Shown here: in pieces, positions 30,874-39,827 of the stretch | Position numbering within the stretch: the stretch's first letter is position 1 | Layout: every line of letters starts with the position of its first letter | IMG/VR virus record: IMGVR_UViG_3300042923_000285 | Span: 1 to 47,212 of that record | Strand: one strand, 5' to 3' | Origin: a virus | Length of the DNA stretch: 47,212 bases | The notes under the pieces: generated by a model | Databases searched by the model: none | Told to the model about the DNA's origin: nothing | The model's input: only the letters and a program-made list of their open reading frames with translations | Position numbers and translations under genes: made by a program

Positions 30874-32049
30874 GTGGGCCAATTAACAGCGCAAGGATTC
30901 AAGCGGAAACAGTATGCAGACATCCTAGCGGAGACGCAGGACGCAATACGTAGCCTTTGGGGAGCGAACGTCAATTTATCGGATCGCTCCAACTTCGGGA
31001 AATTAGCGGTACTAATGGCGGACCGACACGACGGACTCTATCAGGAAATGGAAGACATATATAATAGCGATTCGTACGAGACGGCGGAAGGTGTAAACCT
31101 CGACGGAATCGCAAAAAACCGCTACGGCTTGTATCGTGTTCTTGAGGACTATTCTAGCGCTGTAGTCGAATACGCAGCAGACGCAAAAGCTCGCGTTGAG
31201 GTTGGGGACATCGTGGCAACTGAGGATGATATCGAGTTCATCGTCCAAAGTAGCGCCGTAGAGTCCGGCGGAAAAATCACAGTCGCGGTAAAAGCTGCTG
31301 TTGCTGGAATGGTCGGAAACGTACCCGCCGGAACAATCACGGTCATTAAAACACCTCGATCCGGCTTGAATTCCGTGACGAATCCGACAGAGGCCACGCT
31401 CGGTAGAGATCGCGAAACAGACAATCAGTTCAGGTCTCGCATTTCAAAGAGTTTGGCGCGAGGCGGTAGCGGTACAATTCCGAGCATTTACGCCGCTTTG
31501 CTTGAACTTCCTGGAGTGGTGGACGCTGACGTTACGGAGAACGACACGAGCGCAGCATTTCCGAATGGACAGCCTCGGAATTCAATTGCGGCTATGGTTT
31601 ATGGCGGTACGGATGCAGACATTGCCCAAACGCTATTTTCCGTAAAGGGTGGAGCTATTCGCGCATGGGGGACGACAAATGTCGTTGTGACGGACACGGA
31701 AGGAAAAACACACACTATCGGATTCTCTCGTCCGCCTCTCGTGACTGTGTGGGTTCGCGTGACGTTGACCAAAAACTCCAACTATCCAGCAGATGGAGAT
31801 GAACAAGTCACAACGGCAATCGTCAAATACATTGGCGGAACAGATGCGGACAGCACAACTTACTCTGGTTTAGGATTGGGCGAGGATGTTATTCGCTACA
31901 AAATCGGCGCTGCTGCTGGAGTCGTTGCAGGAATCGACGACATTCTAGTAGAGACGAGCGTAGATGGAAACGTTTGGACAACGGACAACATTTCGGTAGA
32001 CTCTGCAAGCAAAGCCATTACGGATAGCGCAAAGGTTGTGATAGTATGA
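30874..32049 (+). CDS. baseplate J-like wedge protein, 391 aa
   Basis: Family signature: RSLWGANVNLSDRSNFGKLAVLMAD, a VEVGDIVATEDDIEF strand region, AVAGMVGNVPAGTITVI, then RDRETDNQFRSRISKSLARGG. It forms the baseplate periphery. GTG 30874 starts directly after the previous stop with GGAGGG upstream. Length matches the PBSX XkdT type. Confidence 0.93.
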   Translation: MGQLTAQGFKRKQYADILAETQDAIRSLWGANVNLSDRSNFGKLAVLMADRHDGLYQEMEDIYNSDSYETAEGVNLDGIAKNRYGLYRVLEDYSSAVVEYAADAKARVEVGDIVATEDDIEFIVQSSAVESGGKITVAVKAAVAGMVGNVPAGTITVIKTPRSGLNSVTNPTEATLGRDRETDNQFRSRISKSLARGGSGTIPSIYAALLELPGVVDADVTENDTSAAFPNGQPRNSIAAMVYGGTDADIAQTLFSVKGGAIRAWGTTNVVVTDTEGKTHTIGFSRPPLVTVWVRVTLTKNSNYPADGDEQVTTAIVKYIGGTDADSTTYSGLGLGEDVIRYKIGAAAGVVAGIDDILVETSVDGNVWTTDNISVDSASKAITDSAKVVIV

Positions 32050-32633
32050 GTGTAGATACATTTCTGGTAGATTTACCCGATTACTACGCCAAAAAAGCAA
32101 CCAACAACACGACCAAACTGTTGACTCTCCCTAGCAATCTAGCGGATGACGGCGATGACACTCTACAGACCATTCGCGAGTGGCGGGATATCGACAACGC
32201 GCAGGGCACAACACTGGACAAGATCGGTTCAGAAGTCGGGCAAATACGCAACGGGCTGGATGACGCTGAGTATAGGAAGTGGCTCAAAGTAAAGGTCCTT
32301 GCCAATATGTCCGGCGGAGAGATTGAGACAATCAACAGTGTGTGCAGACTCCTGCTGGAATCTCGCTACGATGGTTTGCAAGAGGGCTGGACGTTGCCTG
32401 TCGGCTTCCCGATTGCAGCGGATGAAGCCATGATGCTGATTACAGCACTGTACGATGGTCTGAGGTTCGGGATCCCATTTGAACAAGTGGAGATCACGAA
32501 AACAGGCGGGGTTGCGGTCCATTGGCAGCTACTTGGCAAGACTACACTGCAATTTGACACGACGAGCAAGAAGCACGTACAAGAGTATCATTTGTGCGGT
32601 ACATTCTCAGCAGGGCAGGGGATGATTTTATGA
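32046..32633 (+). CDS. tail protein, YmfQ/DUF2313-like, 195 aa
   Basis: Follows baseplate J with a four-base overlap. DNAQGTTLDKIGSEVGQIRNGLDDAEYRKWL (two pieces) is the characteristic segment of the YmfQ-like family in the tail-fibre end of the baseplate. The C-terminal part is variable. Confidence 0.87.
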   Translation: MSVDTFLVDLPDYYAKKATNNTTKLLTLPSNLADDGDDTLQTIREWRDIDNAQGTTLDKIGSEVGQIRNGLDDAEYRKWLKVKVLANMSGGEIETINSVCRLLLESRYDGLQEGWTLPVGFPIAADEAMMLITALYDGLRFGIPFEQVEITKTGGVAVHWQLLGKTTLQFDTTSKKHVQEYHLCGTFSAGQGMIL

Positions 32634-32938
32634 TTGAGCAAGGCGGGCTGAATAAAACCCTAATATGGATTCGGGACAACATGACGAAAACGGCGGCTGT
32701 CATAAAAGACGGCCTGCCCGTTTCTATCCCGATCAACAAGAAGGAAATTGTCGGGGATACCTTGTCTGTATATCTTTTGGTAGACAATACGTACTCTAGC
32801 AAGTTGACGGATTACCAATTGATTGACAAAGATGGGAGTGTGTTTGCGAGGATGGCTGACGACGTACAAAAGCCAGCGAAACACCTCTACCTTATCACGT
32901 TCCAATTCCGATTAAGTGAGGTGTTTGCAGGTGTATAG
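32630..32938 (+). CDS. hypothetical baseplate-region protein, 102 aa
   Basis: ATG 32630 overlaps the previous stop (ATGA) and follows GGGCAGGGG. Beta-rich (TAAVIKDGLPVSIPINKKE, DTLSVYLLVDNTY). No recognised family; likely a structural adaptor for the fibre, judged by position only. Overlaps the next gene by eight bases. Confidence 0.7.
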   Translation: MIEQGGLNKTLIWIRDNMTKTAAVIKDGLPVSIPINKKEIVGDTLSVYLLVDNTYSSKLTDYQLIDKDGSVFARMADDVQKPAKHLYLITFQFRLSEVFAGV

Positions 32939-33290
32939 TCCGACACAATGGCGGGACCATATCGTTGAGTTTTTCAACCGATTCCGCAAAACTGACAACG
33001 CAGACGGAACGTTTGACCTGGAGCGAGTGGAGGGCGACGTTTACCAAGACGGTACGCCTGTATCCGCGACCAATCTGCAAAAGATGGATGATGAAATTGC
33101 ACGCTCTAGCGGATTGGTGGACGAGCACACGCTTAAAATTTTTGATTTGGACAACCGTCTGTCATTGATCGAACAGTCATATCCCGACGGATTCACCAAC
33201 AATCTGTTTACGGATGATTTGATTACGATTGATTCCATCAAATTGTCCAAAGGCTATTACAACGTGGCACAAACGCGGATTGAGGTATAG
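32931..33290 (+). CDS. hypothetical tail-fibre-region protein, 119 aa
   Basis: GTG 32931 is seven bases after GAGGTG. MYSPTQWRDH... followed by DGTFDLERVEGDVYQDGTPVSA and ATNLQKMDDE is a pattern often found in the N-terminal attachment part of fibres. It could be the adaptor that holds the long fibre. No definite family. Confidence 0.7.
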   Translation: MYSPTQWRDHIVEFFNRFRKTDNADGTFDLERVEGDVYQDGTPVSATNLQKMDDEIARSSGLVDEHTLKIFDLDNRLSLIEQSYPDGFTNNLFTDDLITIDSIKLSKGYYNVAQTRIEV

Positions 33291-33305
33291 GAAAGGGGGA
33301 GGAAT

Positions 33306-36300
33306 ATGGCTAGTATTACACTAACGAAAAGCAACACGATAGTATCTGATTCGCATGTAAACGAGGCTTCGCCAACTACTTCATACACTAATAACACGAC
33401 CGTGTCTGTCGGAACGGATGCATCCATCCGAAAGATGAGAGCTTTGATTAACTTTGATTTGGGTTTGATACCGAATGATGCGTTAATTAATAGCGCTACA
33501 CTCAACCTCTATACAGCTTCTACTCCGATCAACGGCATGACAATGCGAGCGCACCCCATTACGGCGGCATGGACTATACCAACATGGACCACACAACCGG
33601 GGTTTGATGCAACTAGATATGGATCGGTAGTATTAGGAACTGAAACGGGCGCTTTTACGATTAACGTTAAAGCCATCGTCCAAGATTGGGTAAACGGGGT
33701 TTATCCGAATTATGGTTTTATGCTAAAGGATTCTTCCGAAGCAAGCGCCAACACGGTTCACGCACTCGCAGCAACCGAAAATGGTGTAACTGCAAACCAA
33801 CCAACCCTCACCATCGACTACACCATCCCGACAACAGGAAAAAAACAGGTGGAGAACGTTGCTTCTGTTGCGCAGTCATCTGGCGTTACCGTATCAAGTT
33901 TCACTGTTCCGATTCCGGCAGGAGCTACGGCGGGCGACTTGCTTATCGTGCAAATTGTCGGAAACACTACAGGAGTAGAAATTGTTGTACCAAGTGGTTG
34001 GAACACACTGGCTTCTTACTCCTATGGCAATTACAGGGGCAAGATTGTCAGTAAGTTTATGGCTAATGGCGAGCCTAACCCGGTGTTTTCGACAGGCGGC
34101 GCTAACAATAGCGCGTACAATAGTGCTATTCACGTTTTCAGAAACGTTTTGGCTATCAACTCAAGTGCAATAACACAACCTGCTGGCTCGGTAGCCACTG
34201 TTTCGCCTCCAGCCGCTAACCTTAGCAAGCAGAAACTCCTTATGGTTCTCTTGAATGGTTCTGTGACCGGAGCGAATTTTACACCTCCTCTGAGTTACTT
34301 GGAAAAGACTGACCTTATTGCTTCGTCAACTGGTTTGGAAATGTCGATGCGTTATTTGCACAATCTAACCTCGCAGACACAATCCGAAATGCAGTCAACC
34401 TTATCTGCTTCAAATCAAGCTGCTTCCACTTACGTAGCACTCGAACCAATCAGCAACAACCCGCCAACCGATCCAAGCGGCGTAACCGTGGACAAGTCGG
34501 CGTATACCGTGGGTGATACGATCACGATTAACTTTACTGGATCGACGGACGCAGACGGAGATACACCAATTACTTACTACGCTGAAATGAATTACGATGG
34601 TGGCGTAAAAACGTTTGGTCCGGTTTTCGAAAGCCCGATTACTGGGGTTGTCCCTTCGCGTGTTGATACGACACAAGCGTACGTTCGAGTGTTTGCGCAA
34701 GATTCGCGTGGTGCAATCAGTGGATACGGTCAATCACCGTTATTCTCCGTCGCCCAAAAAGACGGTCAAATCCTAGCGCCTGTCAACGTGGTATCGTCTG
34801 CCTACCTCGTTTCCCGCATGGCGCCGCCTGTTCGGTTGAGCAATGGGTGGTTTGTGGGGGCGGTTTATGATTCTCCAAACGCCGATGTGTATTTTTACAA
34901 ATCGACTGACAACGGTAAAACGTGGTCGCAACTTTGTTTTTCTACCTTGGCAGCAAATCAAGGTCTCTCTTTAATCAGCAAGGGAACAAGGGTGTATTGT
35001 CTGCAAGTGCACAATACATTTGTAACACCTTATTTGTTGAGTTTTGATGCCGCGAGCATCACTAACATAGACGTTAATCCAACGTATCGCATAAGCGTCG
35101 ATTCGGGCCAAACGCTTATGGGTGCTGCATCACTCGCCATCACTCCCGACGGCACCAAACTCTGGTGGGCATCCAGCACGAAAAACAGCACTTACCCGAA
35201 CAGCTACAATATCCGCGCTGGTTCCATTCCGATTAATGCGGACGGGACGTTAGGGACTCCGAGTGTTGTTAAGCAGATAACGACTTTCAACACATCTGGA
35301 AATGACGCAAAAAATCCTTCTCTTACTTTCATCGGGAATGATCCAGTGGTTGTTTATGAGGATACGCAATCGACGACATACCGAATCAGAGCATTCAACA
35401 TTAACGCGGTGACTTCGGCAACGATTGCTACTGTTGCGTCTTACGCCCAATCCTCACCCATGGCAATCCGCACACCAAACGGCAAGTTGCACGTTGTATG
35501 GCATGGGATTGATTCGGTGGATTCGCCGAATAAATACGTGCTCTATAATAATTCGGCGGACGGACAGACTTGGGGAACAGCTAAGAAACTCGTAAAAGGC
35601 ACTGACGTAGTTTTATCCTCCGACAAAAACGGCAAGCTGACCATTCATTACGAGGACGGCGGCTATATCAAACGGATCGAGTCAACAGACGAATTCGCGA
35701 CGTACACGGCACCCGTAACAGTCGCAGTTGGCACAATGCCAGCATCCCTATACGATCCAACGTTCCAATTCGATTTCATCATTCCGCCGACGTTCTTCCA
35801 AGGATCGAGCAGCGTCAAGTATTACGGATCGTTCGATACTAACAAAGCGCCGACATTGACGTTGACAGGTCCGGCAAACAACGAAGTCCTGACCGACGGA
35901 GAGAATTACGTCCTATCCGGTTCCGCACTCGAAACAGACGTAAACAACGTCGTTTCACTGAAATACAAGATCAACAGCAATCCCGACCAGACATTCGATT
36001 CCTACGTGTCTGACGGCACTTCTCAGCGTACTTTCAATAAGTTGCTGTTATATTCCAACCAACGCATTACGGACGCAGGAGCGGACGTTTCCGGCGTTCT
36101 GGCAGAGGGTACCACACATACCCTGTCTGTGTGGTCGGAGGACAACAAAGGCGGAAAGTCTCCGGTAGTGACTCGCAGTTTTACCGTCATCGCCAACCGA
36201 GCGCCAGTGATCAGTGGTAGCAATACAGATTTGGGCGAGCTAAGCGCTAAACCAGGACAGACGTACAGCGCAGCCGATCCAGAAAGCAACTCATTTACCA

Positions 36301-36815
36301 TCACGGAAATGATCGACGGCGTAATCACGCGTACATTCGCGGGCGTAGCAGATCGGCAAGAGACGTTCCAAATCACGGATGACCAATGGCTACGACTTGA
36401 TTTGGACGTACCGCACGAACTACGTATCCGAGCGACAGACAGCAACGGCGCGTTCTCAGACCGAGTTTACACATTTGTTCGGACCGAAACGCAGATTGTG
36501 TTTACGCTGGATTACACGAAACAAAACGTCATCGACTTCTTTACGACAGATGCAGCAGCAGCGCGTATCCTGTTCGCTATGGATTGGGTGAAACCTCCAG
36601 ACGCAACAATTCTCGTAGAGGCTTGCAACAATGCCTACGATGCTTCGCCAGCATGGGAGGACATCACAGCACCGTTCAACAACGGACTCGGCTACACGTT
36701 CGCCAACGCAACGAAAACGGCCTCGCAATGGGGAATTAACTTCCGCGTGACAGTGGACAAGAACACGGCAACGGATCGCGTTATTATCAATGGATACAGG
36801 GGGGCGTTTGATTAA
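33306..36815 (+). CDS. large tail fibre / receptor-binding protein, 1169 aa
   Basis: The main host-binding candidate. Residues about 1-175 look like a DNRLRE-type carbohydrate-binding domain (paired beta strands, RALINFDLGLIP, WVNGVYPNYGFMLKD). Next is a beta-sandwich (about 180-370), an Ig/FN3-like domain (about 378-480, with DPSGVTVDKSAYTVGDTITI), a beta-propeller-like region with an Asp-box (STDNGKTW near 535) and two further Ig-like repeats (about 850-1070), then a terminal domain. This is unlike short myophage fibres and suggests sugar binding on the cell wall. ATG 33306 follows GGGGGAGG. Confidence 0.88.
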   Translation: MASITLTKSNTIVSDSHVNEASPTTSYTNNTTVSVGTDASIRKMRALINFDLGLIPNDALINSATLNLYTASTPINGMTMRAHPITAAWTIPTWTTQPGFDATRYGSVVLGTETGAFTINVKAIVQDWVNGVYPNYGFMLKDSSEASANTVHALAATENGVTANQPTLTIDYTIPTTGKKQVENVASVAQSSGVTVSSFTVPIPAGATAGDLLIVQIVGNTTGVEIVVPSGWNTLASYSYGNYRGKIVSKFMANGEPNPVFSTGGANNSAYNSAIHVFRNVLAINSSAITQPAGSVATVSPPAANLSKQKLLMVLLNGSVTGANFTPPLSYLEKTDLIASSTGLEMSMRYLHNLTSQTQSEMQSTLSASNQAASTYVALEPISNNPPTDPSGVTVDKSAYTVGDTITINFTGSTDADGDTPITYYAEMNYDGGVKTFGPVFESPITGVVPSRVDTTQAYVRVFAQDSRGAISGYGQSPLFSVAQKDGQILAPVNVVSSAYLVSRMAPPVRLSNGWFVGAVYDSPNADVYFYKSTDNGKTWSQLCFSTLAANQGLSLISKGTRVYCLQVHNTFVTPYLLSFDAASITNIDVNPTYRISVDSGQTLMGAASLAITPDGTKLWWASSTKNSTYPNSYNIRAGSIPINADGTLGTPSVVKQITTFNTSGNDAKNPSLTFIGNDPVVVYEDTQSTTYRIRAFNINAVTSATIATVASYAQSSPMAIRTPNGKLHVVWHGIDSVDSPNKYVLYNNSADGQTWGTAKKLVKGTDVVLSSDKNGKLTIHYEDGGYIKRIESTDEFATYTAPVTVAVGTMPASLYDPTFQFDFIIPPTFFQGSSSVKYYGSFDTNKAPTLTLTGPANNEVLTDGENYVLSGSALETDVNNVVSLKYKINSNPDQTFDSYVSDGTSQRTFNKLLLYSNQRITDAGADVSGVLAEGTTHTLSVWSEDNKGGKSPVVTRSFTVIANRAPVISGSNTDLGELSAKPGQTYSAADPESNSFTITEMIDGVITRTFAGVADRQETFQITDDQWLRLDLDVPHELRIRATDSNGAFSDRVYTFVRTETQIVFTLDYTKQNVIDFFTTDAAAARILFAMDWVKPPDATILVEACNNAYDASPAWEDITAPFNNGLGYTFANATKTASQWGINFRVTVDKNTATDRVIINGYRGAFD

Positions 36816-36979
36816 TGGAGACAAAGAATCCGTTGCCCGTCAGTGTGGCTCAGCAAAGACGCAAGCAACTAGCTGCGAAAGAGGCTGAAATAGAAAACCT
36901 TAAAAGACAACTAGCGCTGGCTGATGAAGCGAACGTTCAATTCATGGAGTATGTAATGTTGAGGCTTCCGCCTGCGTGA
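36815..36979 (+). CDS. small coiled-coil protein, 54 aa
   Basis: ATG 36815 overlaps the fibre stop by one base and GGGGGGCG lies upstream. Residues 11-40 form a coiled coil (AQQRRKQLAAKEAEIENLKR). Small coiled-coil genes are usual after phage fibre genes; this may be a chaperone or fibre component. Confidence 0.65.
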   Translation: METKNPLPVSVAQQRRKQLAAKEAEIENLKRQLALADEANVQFMEYVMLRLPPA

Positions 36980-36982
36980 CTA

Positions 36983-37011
36983 TTTACCTACTTGGAAACA
37001 TTTGCTATAAT
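36983..37011 (+). promoter_or_regulatory. extended -10 promoter before the lysis region
   Basis: TTTACC (36983-36988), 17-bp spacer, TATAAT (37006-37011) with TG one base before it (extended -10). A strong candidate for constitutive or late transcription of the gene at 37040. Confidence 0.7.
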
Positions 37012-37039
37012 TCGACATATCATCGGAGGTGGACAAGTT

Positions 37040-37273
37040 ATGGCAGTTTATTCTTTTTACACAATCATGTATACCAAGCAGATTTATCTTGCTGGCTCAC
37101 AACGTTTCACGGCTCGTGACGGATGCACCGGAATTAACGAAGAGTATCATACTCCAGTAAAGGAGTATGCAGCCGCGAATCTCATGGACTACGAGATTGA
37201 GTTCGCAAAGGAACAAGGCTACATCAACGAAACCGAATACGCCGAAACAATGTCGATCAAATATCCAGCCTAG
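37040..37273 (+). CDS. hypothetical protein, 77 aa
   Basis: ATG 37040 follows GGAGGTGGA; an in-frame opening from 36992 lies in the promoter. The C-terminal part (YEIEFAKEQGYINETEYAETMS) resembles the XkdX-type helical motif (G-[WY]-I-x2-E-[EQ]-Y). It has its own promoter and terminator, so it is expressed separately from the tail operon. Confidence 0.7.
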   Translation: MAVYSFYTIMYTKQIYLAGSQRFTARDGCTGINEEYHTPVKEYAAANLMDYEIEFAKEQGYINETEYAETMSIKYPA

Positions 37274-37279
37274 AAAAAC

Positions 37280-37308
37280 AGCGTCGGGCATAACGTCCGG
37301 CGCTTTTC
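37280..37308 (+). terminator. rho-independent terminator upstream of the lysis genes
   Basis: AGCGTCGG and CCGGCGCT form a stem with one T-G pair around GCATAACGT, followed by TTTTCT. Confidence 0.8.
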
Positions 37309-37375
37309 TATGTGCATATTTTCCGAATGATGGTACGATTAGCTTGTCCAAATATTAGGAGAGGGGGCGTGTGTT

Positions 37376-37624
37376 GTGGGGGAGGCGGTAGTCACAAAAG
37401 CGCTGTCAGTGACAGACAGTATTTTCGTTATTATGTTCATCGGTTTGGGAGTATCTTGTTTCTTTCTTATTCGGTGGATTCTCAACACGAACAACGAGCG
37501 CGAAAAGCGTTATATTGACGTAATCGACACGCAAGCAAAGAGTTTGCAAGGATTGGACGAAGTGCGCGGAGACGTAAAGGACATCAAGAATATGATTCTA
37601 GGCGGAAGAGTAGGGGGTGTTTAA
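37376..37624 (+). CDS. BhlA/UviB-like holin, 82 aa
   Basis: One N-terminal membrane helix (IFVIMFIGLGVSCFFLIRWIL) followed by NTNNEREKRYIDVID and a charged helix is the pattern of the BhlA/UviB holin-like family. It would permeabilise the membrane for the lysozyme encoded next. GTG 37376 follows GAGAGGGGGCG. Confidence 0.82.
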   Translation: MGEAVVTKALSVTDSIFVIMFIGLGVSCFFLIRWILNTNNEREKRYIDVIDTQAKSLQGLDEVRGDVKDIKNMILGGRVGGV

Positions 37625-37625
37625 G

Positions 37626-38420
37626 TTGCAACCAAGAAGCGCAACGAACATCAAGGGAATCGACGTATCACGCTGGCAAGGTAATATCGATTGGGCTAAA
37701 GTAGCCGCGTCCGGTATCGAGTTTGCGTTCATCAAAGCAACGCAAGGACTCGCTTGGGTTGACCCACTCCTGAAACAAAACGCAGCCGGAGCAGACAAGG
37801 CCGGAATCAGCATTGGTTACTACCATTTTGCTGAGCCGGAGAAGAGCGCTACGCTACAGGCGACACACTTCGCAAAAACCGTTTCCTCTCTCCCGCAAGA
37901 CTTGCCTTTGGTGCTGGATATCGAGACAGAGGGGGCTTTGTCCCGTTCTGAGATTTACGCGTTTACATCCGCTTTCCTCAAGGAGCTGGAGCGGCTTACG
38001 AATCGCCTGCCGATGATTTACACCGGAGCTTATTTTGCGGAAAAACATCTAGGTAAAGACCTGTCGCGTTATCCGCTGTGGGTAGCTCACTATGAAAACT
38101 CTCCAGGATCGTTAAAAACACCAAAAGCGAATCAAACTTGGAGCAAGTGGACCATCTGGCAGCACACGAGCACAGGTAGCGTGCCAGGCATCAAAGGAAA
38201 CGTAGATTTAAACGTAATGGAGGCTGATTTCATGCCAGTGATTCATAGCATTTCCAAAGAGGACGGAGAAAAGCTTGTCGGCCTTTTGAAAGCTCTTTGG
38301 ACGATGGAAGATAGTAAGTTTATGGACGTTAGTACCTACCATGGCGAGAACGTAACGAAAGACGACATCAGCAAGCTGGCAGACGCAGTACGCGCGGCCT
38401 CTGGCTTACCAAAAGAATAA
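37626..38420 (+). CDS. endolysin, GH25 N-acetylmuramidase, 264 aa
   Basis: Cuts the MurNAc-GlcNAc bond of peptidoglycan at lysis. The GH25 fold is clear: GIDVSRWQG (D13), LVLDIETEG (D98, E100), MIYTGAYFAE, WQHTSTGSVPG and NVDLNV. The C-terminal 60 residues are helical (EDGEKLVGLLKAL..., KDDISKLADAV) and may be a wall-binding part of no known type. TTG 37626 lies seven bases after AGGGGGTG and overlaps no other gene; GTG 37617 is inside that site. Confidence 0.95.
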   Translation: MQPRSATNIKGIDVSRWQGNIDWAKVAASGIEFAFIKATQGLAWVDPLLKQNAAGADKAGISIGYYHFAEPEKSATLQATHFAKTVSSLPQDLPLVLDIETEGALSRSEIYAFTSAFLKELERLTNRLPMIYTGAYFAEKHLGKDLSRYPLWVAHYENSPGSLKTPKANQTWSKWTIWQHTSTGSVPGIKGNVDLNVMEADFMPVIHSISKEDGEKLVGLLKALWTMEDSKFMDVSTYHGENVTKDDISKLADAVRAASGLPKE

Positions 38421-38433
38421 GGGGGTATTCGTT

Positions 38434-38604
38434 ATGGGGCAATTCAACAAGACGCTTCTAATGCCGATTGTGGCGTTCTTGGCGCTTATCATCAAATGGT
38501 TGACCGGATATCAGATGCCGGACGTAGAAATGGACATCGTAGCGACAGGTATTTTGGGAATTATTACAGCAATCGGCCTCTGGATGAATCGAACGAAAAA
38601 ATAG
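38434..38604 (+). CDS. second holin-like membrane protein, 56 aa
   Basis: Two membrane helices (about 9-24 and 37-50) joined by a short charged loop (MPDVEMD) and a basic C-terminus (MNRTKK), a small class II holin layout. ATG 38434 follows AAGGGGGTA. Together with the 37376 gene it gives a holin/antiholin-type pair. Confidence 0.72.
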   Translation: MGQFNKTLLMPIVAFLALIIKWLTGYQMPDVEMDIVATGILGIITAIGLWMNRTKK

Positions 38605-38605
38605 G

Positions 38606-38630
38606 TGGGGGTTTCCCCATCTTTTTTTAT
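38606..38630 (+). terminator. rho-independent terminator after the lysis genes
   Basis: TGGGG, loop GTTT, CCCCA, then TCTTTTTTT. Promoter P3 begins seven bases after it. Confidence 0.85.
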
Positions 38631-38636
38631 TTTCTA

Positions 38637-38669
38637 CTATCTTGACAAAGTGTAGATTGTTGTTATTAT
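38637..38669 (+). promoter_or_regulatory. promoter P3 with CTATCT/AGATtG operator dyad
   Basis: CTATCT (38637-38642) and AGATTG (38654-38659), one mismatch from the P1/P2/P4 dyad; consensus -35 TTGACA (38642-38647), then TATTAT (38664-38669) at 16 bp. A better -35 with a weaker operator suggests lower dependence on, or lower repression by, the shared regulator. Confidence 0.75.
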
Positions 38670-38691
38670 TGATAAAAAGGAGGTCGTTCAT

Positions 38692-38808
38692 ATGGCGCAA
38701 CTGGAAATGATCGCGTTCGTTTGTCTCCCTGCTGCGGTAATGTTTTGGGGAATCGCGAAAGTTATGCTGCGGATGGAAGCGAGAAAGGAGAGGAATGCAA
38801 CGAAATGA
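38692..38808 (+). CDS. small membrane protein, 38 aa
   Basis: ATG 38692 follows AAGGAGG. One hydrophobic helix (IAFVCLPAAVMFWGIAKVML), then a basic tail. First gene of the P3 unit; its stop overlaps the next ATG. Role unknown. Confidence 0.6.
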   Translation: MAQLEMIAFVCLPAAVMFWGIAKVMLRMEARKERNATK

Positions 38809-38942
38809 TGCTGTGTGCAGTTTGTGGAATGTCTTGGTGTGAATGCTGCTATAAATGCGGATCGCCTCATAGTGATTGCGAGGGTTGCGAGTGCTCGGAG
38901 TGTGAAAATTGCCGAAAACAAAAAGACTCGCCAGGCGATTAG
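38805..38942 (+). CDS. 45-aa Cys-rich protein (11 cysteines)
   Basis: ATG 38805 (or 38808) overlaps the previous stop and GGAGAGG lies upstream. Cysteines occupy positions 4, 7, 12, 14, 15, 18, 25, 28, 30, 33 and 36, a CxxC-rich pattern able to bind two or more zinc ions. No family recognised. A hairpin starts within its coding end. Confidence 0.65.
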   Translation: MMLCAVCGMSWCECCYKCGSPHSDCEGCECSECENCRKQKDSPGD

Positions 38943-38951
38943 CGAGTCTTT
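38922..38951 (+). terminator. 10-bp hairpin after the Cys-rich gene
   Basis: AAAGACTCGC (38922-38931), 10-base loop, GCGAGTCTTT (38942-38951). The U-tract is only the TTT of the stem, so termination may be partial. Confidence 0.6.
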
Positions 38952-39050
38952 CACAAAGGGATAAAGGCGAAAAGCGGTGCAGGTGACATAGAGAGTCGGA
39001 CATTTCCAGTTTATCACCTAGCGCCAAGGCTGTATAGGAGGCTAATCATA

Positions 39051-39233
39051 GTGGTAATTACTCACCCAATGCAAATGTTAGGCAGAAGTTTTTTACTGAC
39101 CATGAAGGCCGGAGGATTCTTTCAGTTCGCAGCAAGGGAAGCGGTTGGGGATCATTCGGTACGCGGTTATGACGATGAAGGTAATTGGCTGCAAATCAGC
39201 TTGGATGACATCGAGAGAGTGAGGTTGAATTGA
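39051..39233 (+). CDS. hypothetical protein, 60 aa
   Basis: GTG 39051 follows ATAGGAGG. A compact beta-rich sequence (LGRSFLLTMKAGGFFQFAAR, then EGNWLQISLDDIERVRL). No family recognised. Its stop overlaps the next ATG. The stretch 38952-39050 holds no gene I can support. Confidence 0.65.
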   Translation: MVITHPMQMLGRSFLLTMKAGGFFQFAAREAVGDHSVRGYDDEGNWLQISLDDIERVRLN

Positions 39234-39517
39234 TGGGATTTACACACAATGACACTCATAAAAAACTTGCCTTTGAAGCGCTCCAGAACGGATCGTTCCC
39301 ACTCTACACACAAGCAGCTCTTTGCGAACGTTGGGGAGTGGATCGAAGCAGAGTACGAGCGTGGAGAAGGCAGTTTGACGACTTCCCACAACCAGTCGAG
39401 GGAATCGTGTTAGGCGGAGGTCCATACTTCGCAGCACATGAGGTGGAGGCGTTCGAACAAGGGAAGAACTTTAATCCTAATCGGAAACAAGGTAACCCGA
39501 ATGCGCCGTATTTTTGA
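39233..39517 (+). CDS. MerR/AlpA-like HTH protein, 94 aa
   Basis: ATG 39233 follows GAGG at eight bases. LCERWGVDRSRVRAWRRQFDDFP (two pieces) followed by GGGPYFAAHEVEAFEQG is an HTH_17-like domain plus wing, similar in plan to the gene at 3201. A possible DNA-binding regulator. Its C-terminus is basic and Asn/Pro-rich. Confidence 0.7.
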   Translation: MGFTHNDTHKKLAFEALQNGSFPLYTQAALCERWGVDRSRVRAWRRQFDDFPQPVEGIVLGGGPYFAAHEVEAFEQGKNFNPNRKQGNPNAPYF

Positions 39518-39518
39518 T

Positions 39519-39542
39519 TTGACACAATGTGTATTTTGATAA
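39519..39542 (+). repeat. 24-nt palindromic element, copy g
   Basis: TTGACACA, 8 bases, TTTGATAA, directly after the HTH gene stop. This copy has a consensus TTGACA as its left half. Confidence 0.7.
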
Positions 39543-39596
39543 TAGGTGACGAGCCTCAAAATCATACATCTTTAGAAAGAGAGGGGTGTGCGATGT

Positions 39597-39770
39597 ATGA
39601 AACCTAGAGGAAAAACAAAAGAGATCGTTTTGAACGTAAATGAAATTGATACGTTAATCCAAAAGGCGATTTCGGTGATAGATACCAAAAACCAGTTCGA
39701 AATAAGAAAGTATCTGGAAGAGGCTTCGCGTAAGTGTTTTGAAATCAGAAATCAGTTCGACCCAATGTAG
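39597..39770 (+). CDS. hypothetical basic helical protein, 57 aa
   Basis: ATG 39597 lies ten bases after GAGAGGGG; in-frame GTG 39588 lies close to that site. Helical (EIDTLIQKAISVIDTKNQF...). No family recognised. Followed by copy e of the 24-nt element. Confidence 0.6.
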   Translation: MKPRGKTKEIVLNVNEIDTLIQKAISVIDTKNQFEIRKYLEEASRKCFEIRNQFDPM

Positions 39771-39774
39771 GGTG

Positions 39775-39798
39775 TTAACAAAATAGTTACTTTGATAA
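39775..39798 (+). repeat. 24-nt palindromic element, copy e
   Basis: TTAACAAA, 8 bases, TTTGATAA, four bases after the preceding stop codon. Confidence 0.72.
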
Positions 39799-39827
39799 CA
39801 CTTTTCACGGAAGTGAGGTTGACCGTA

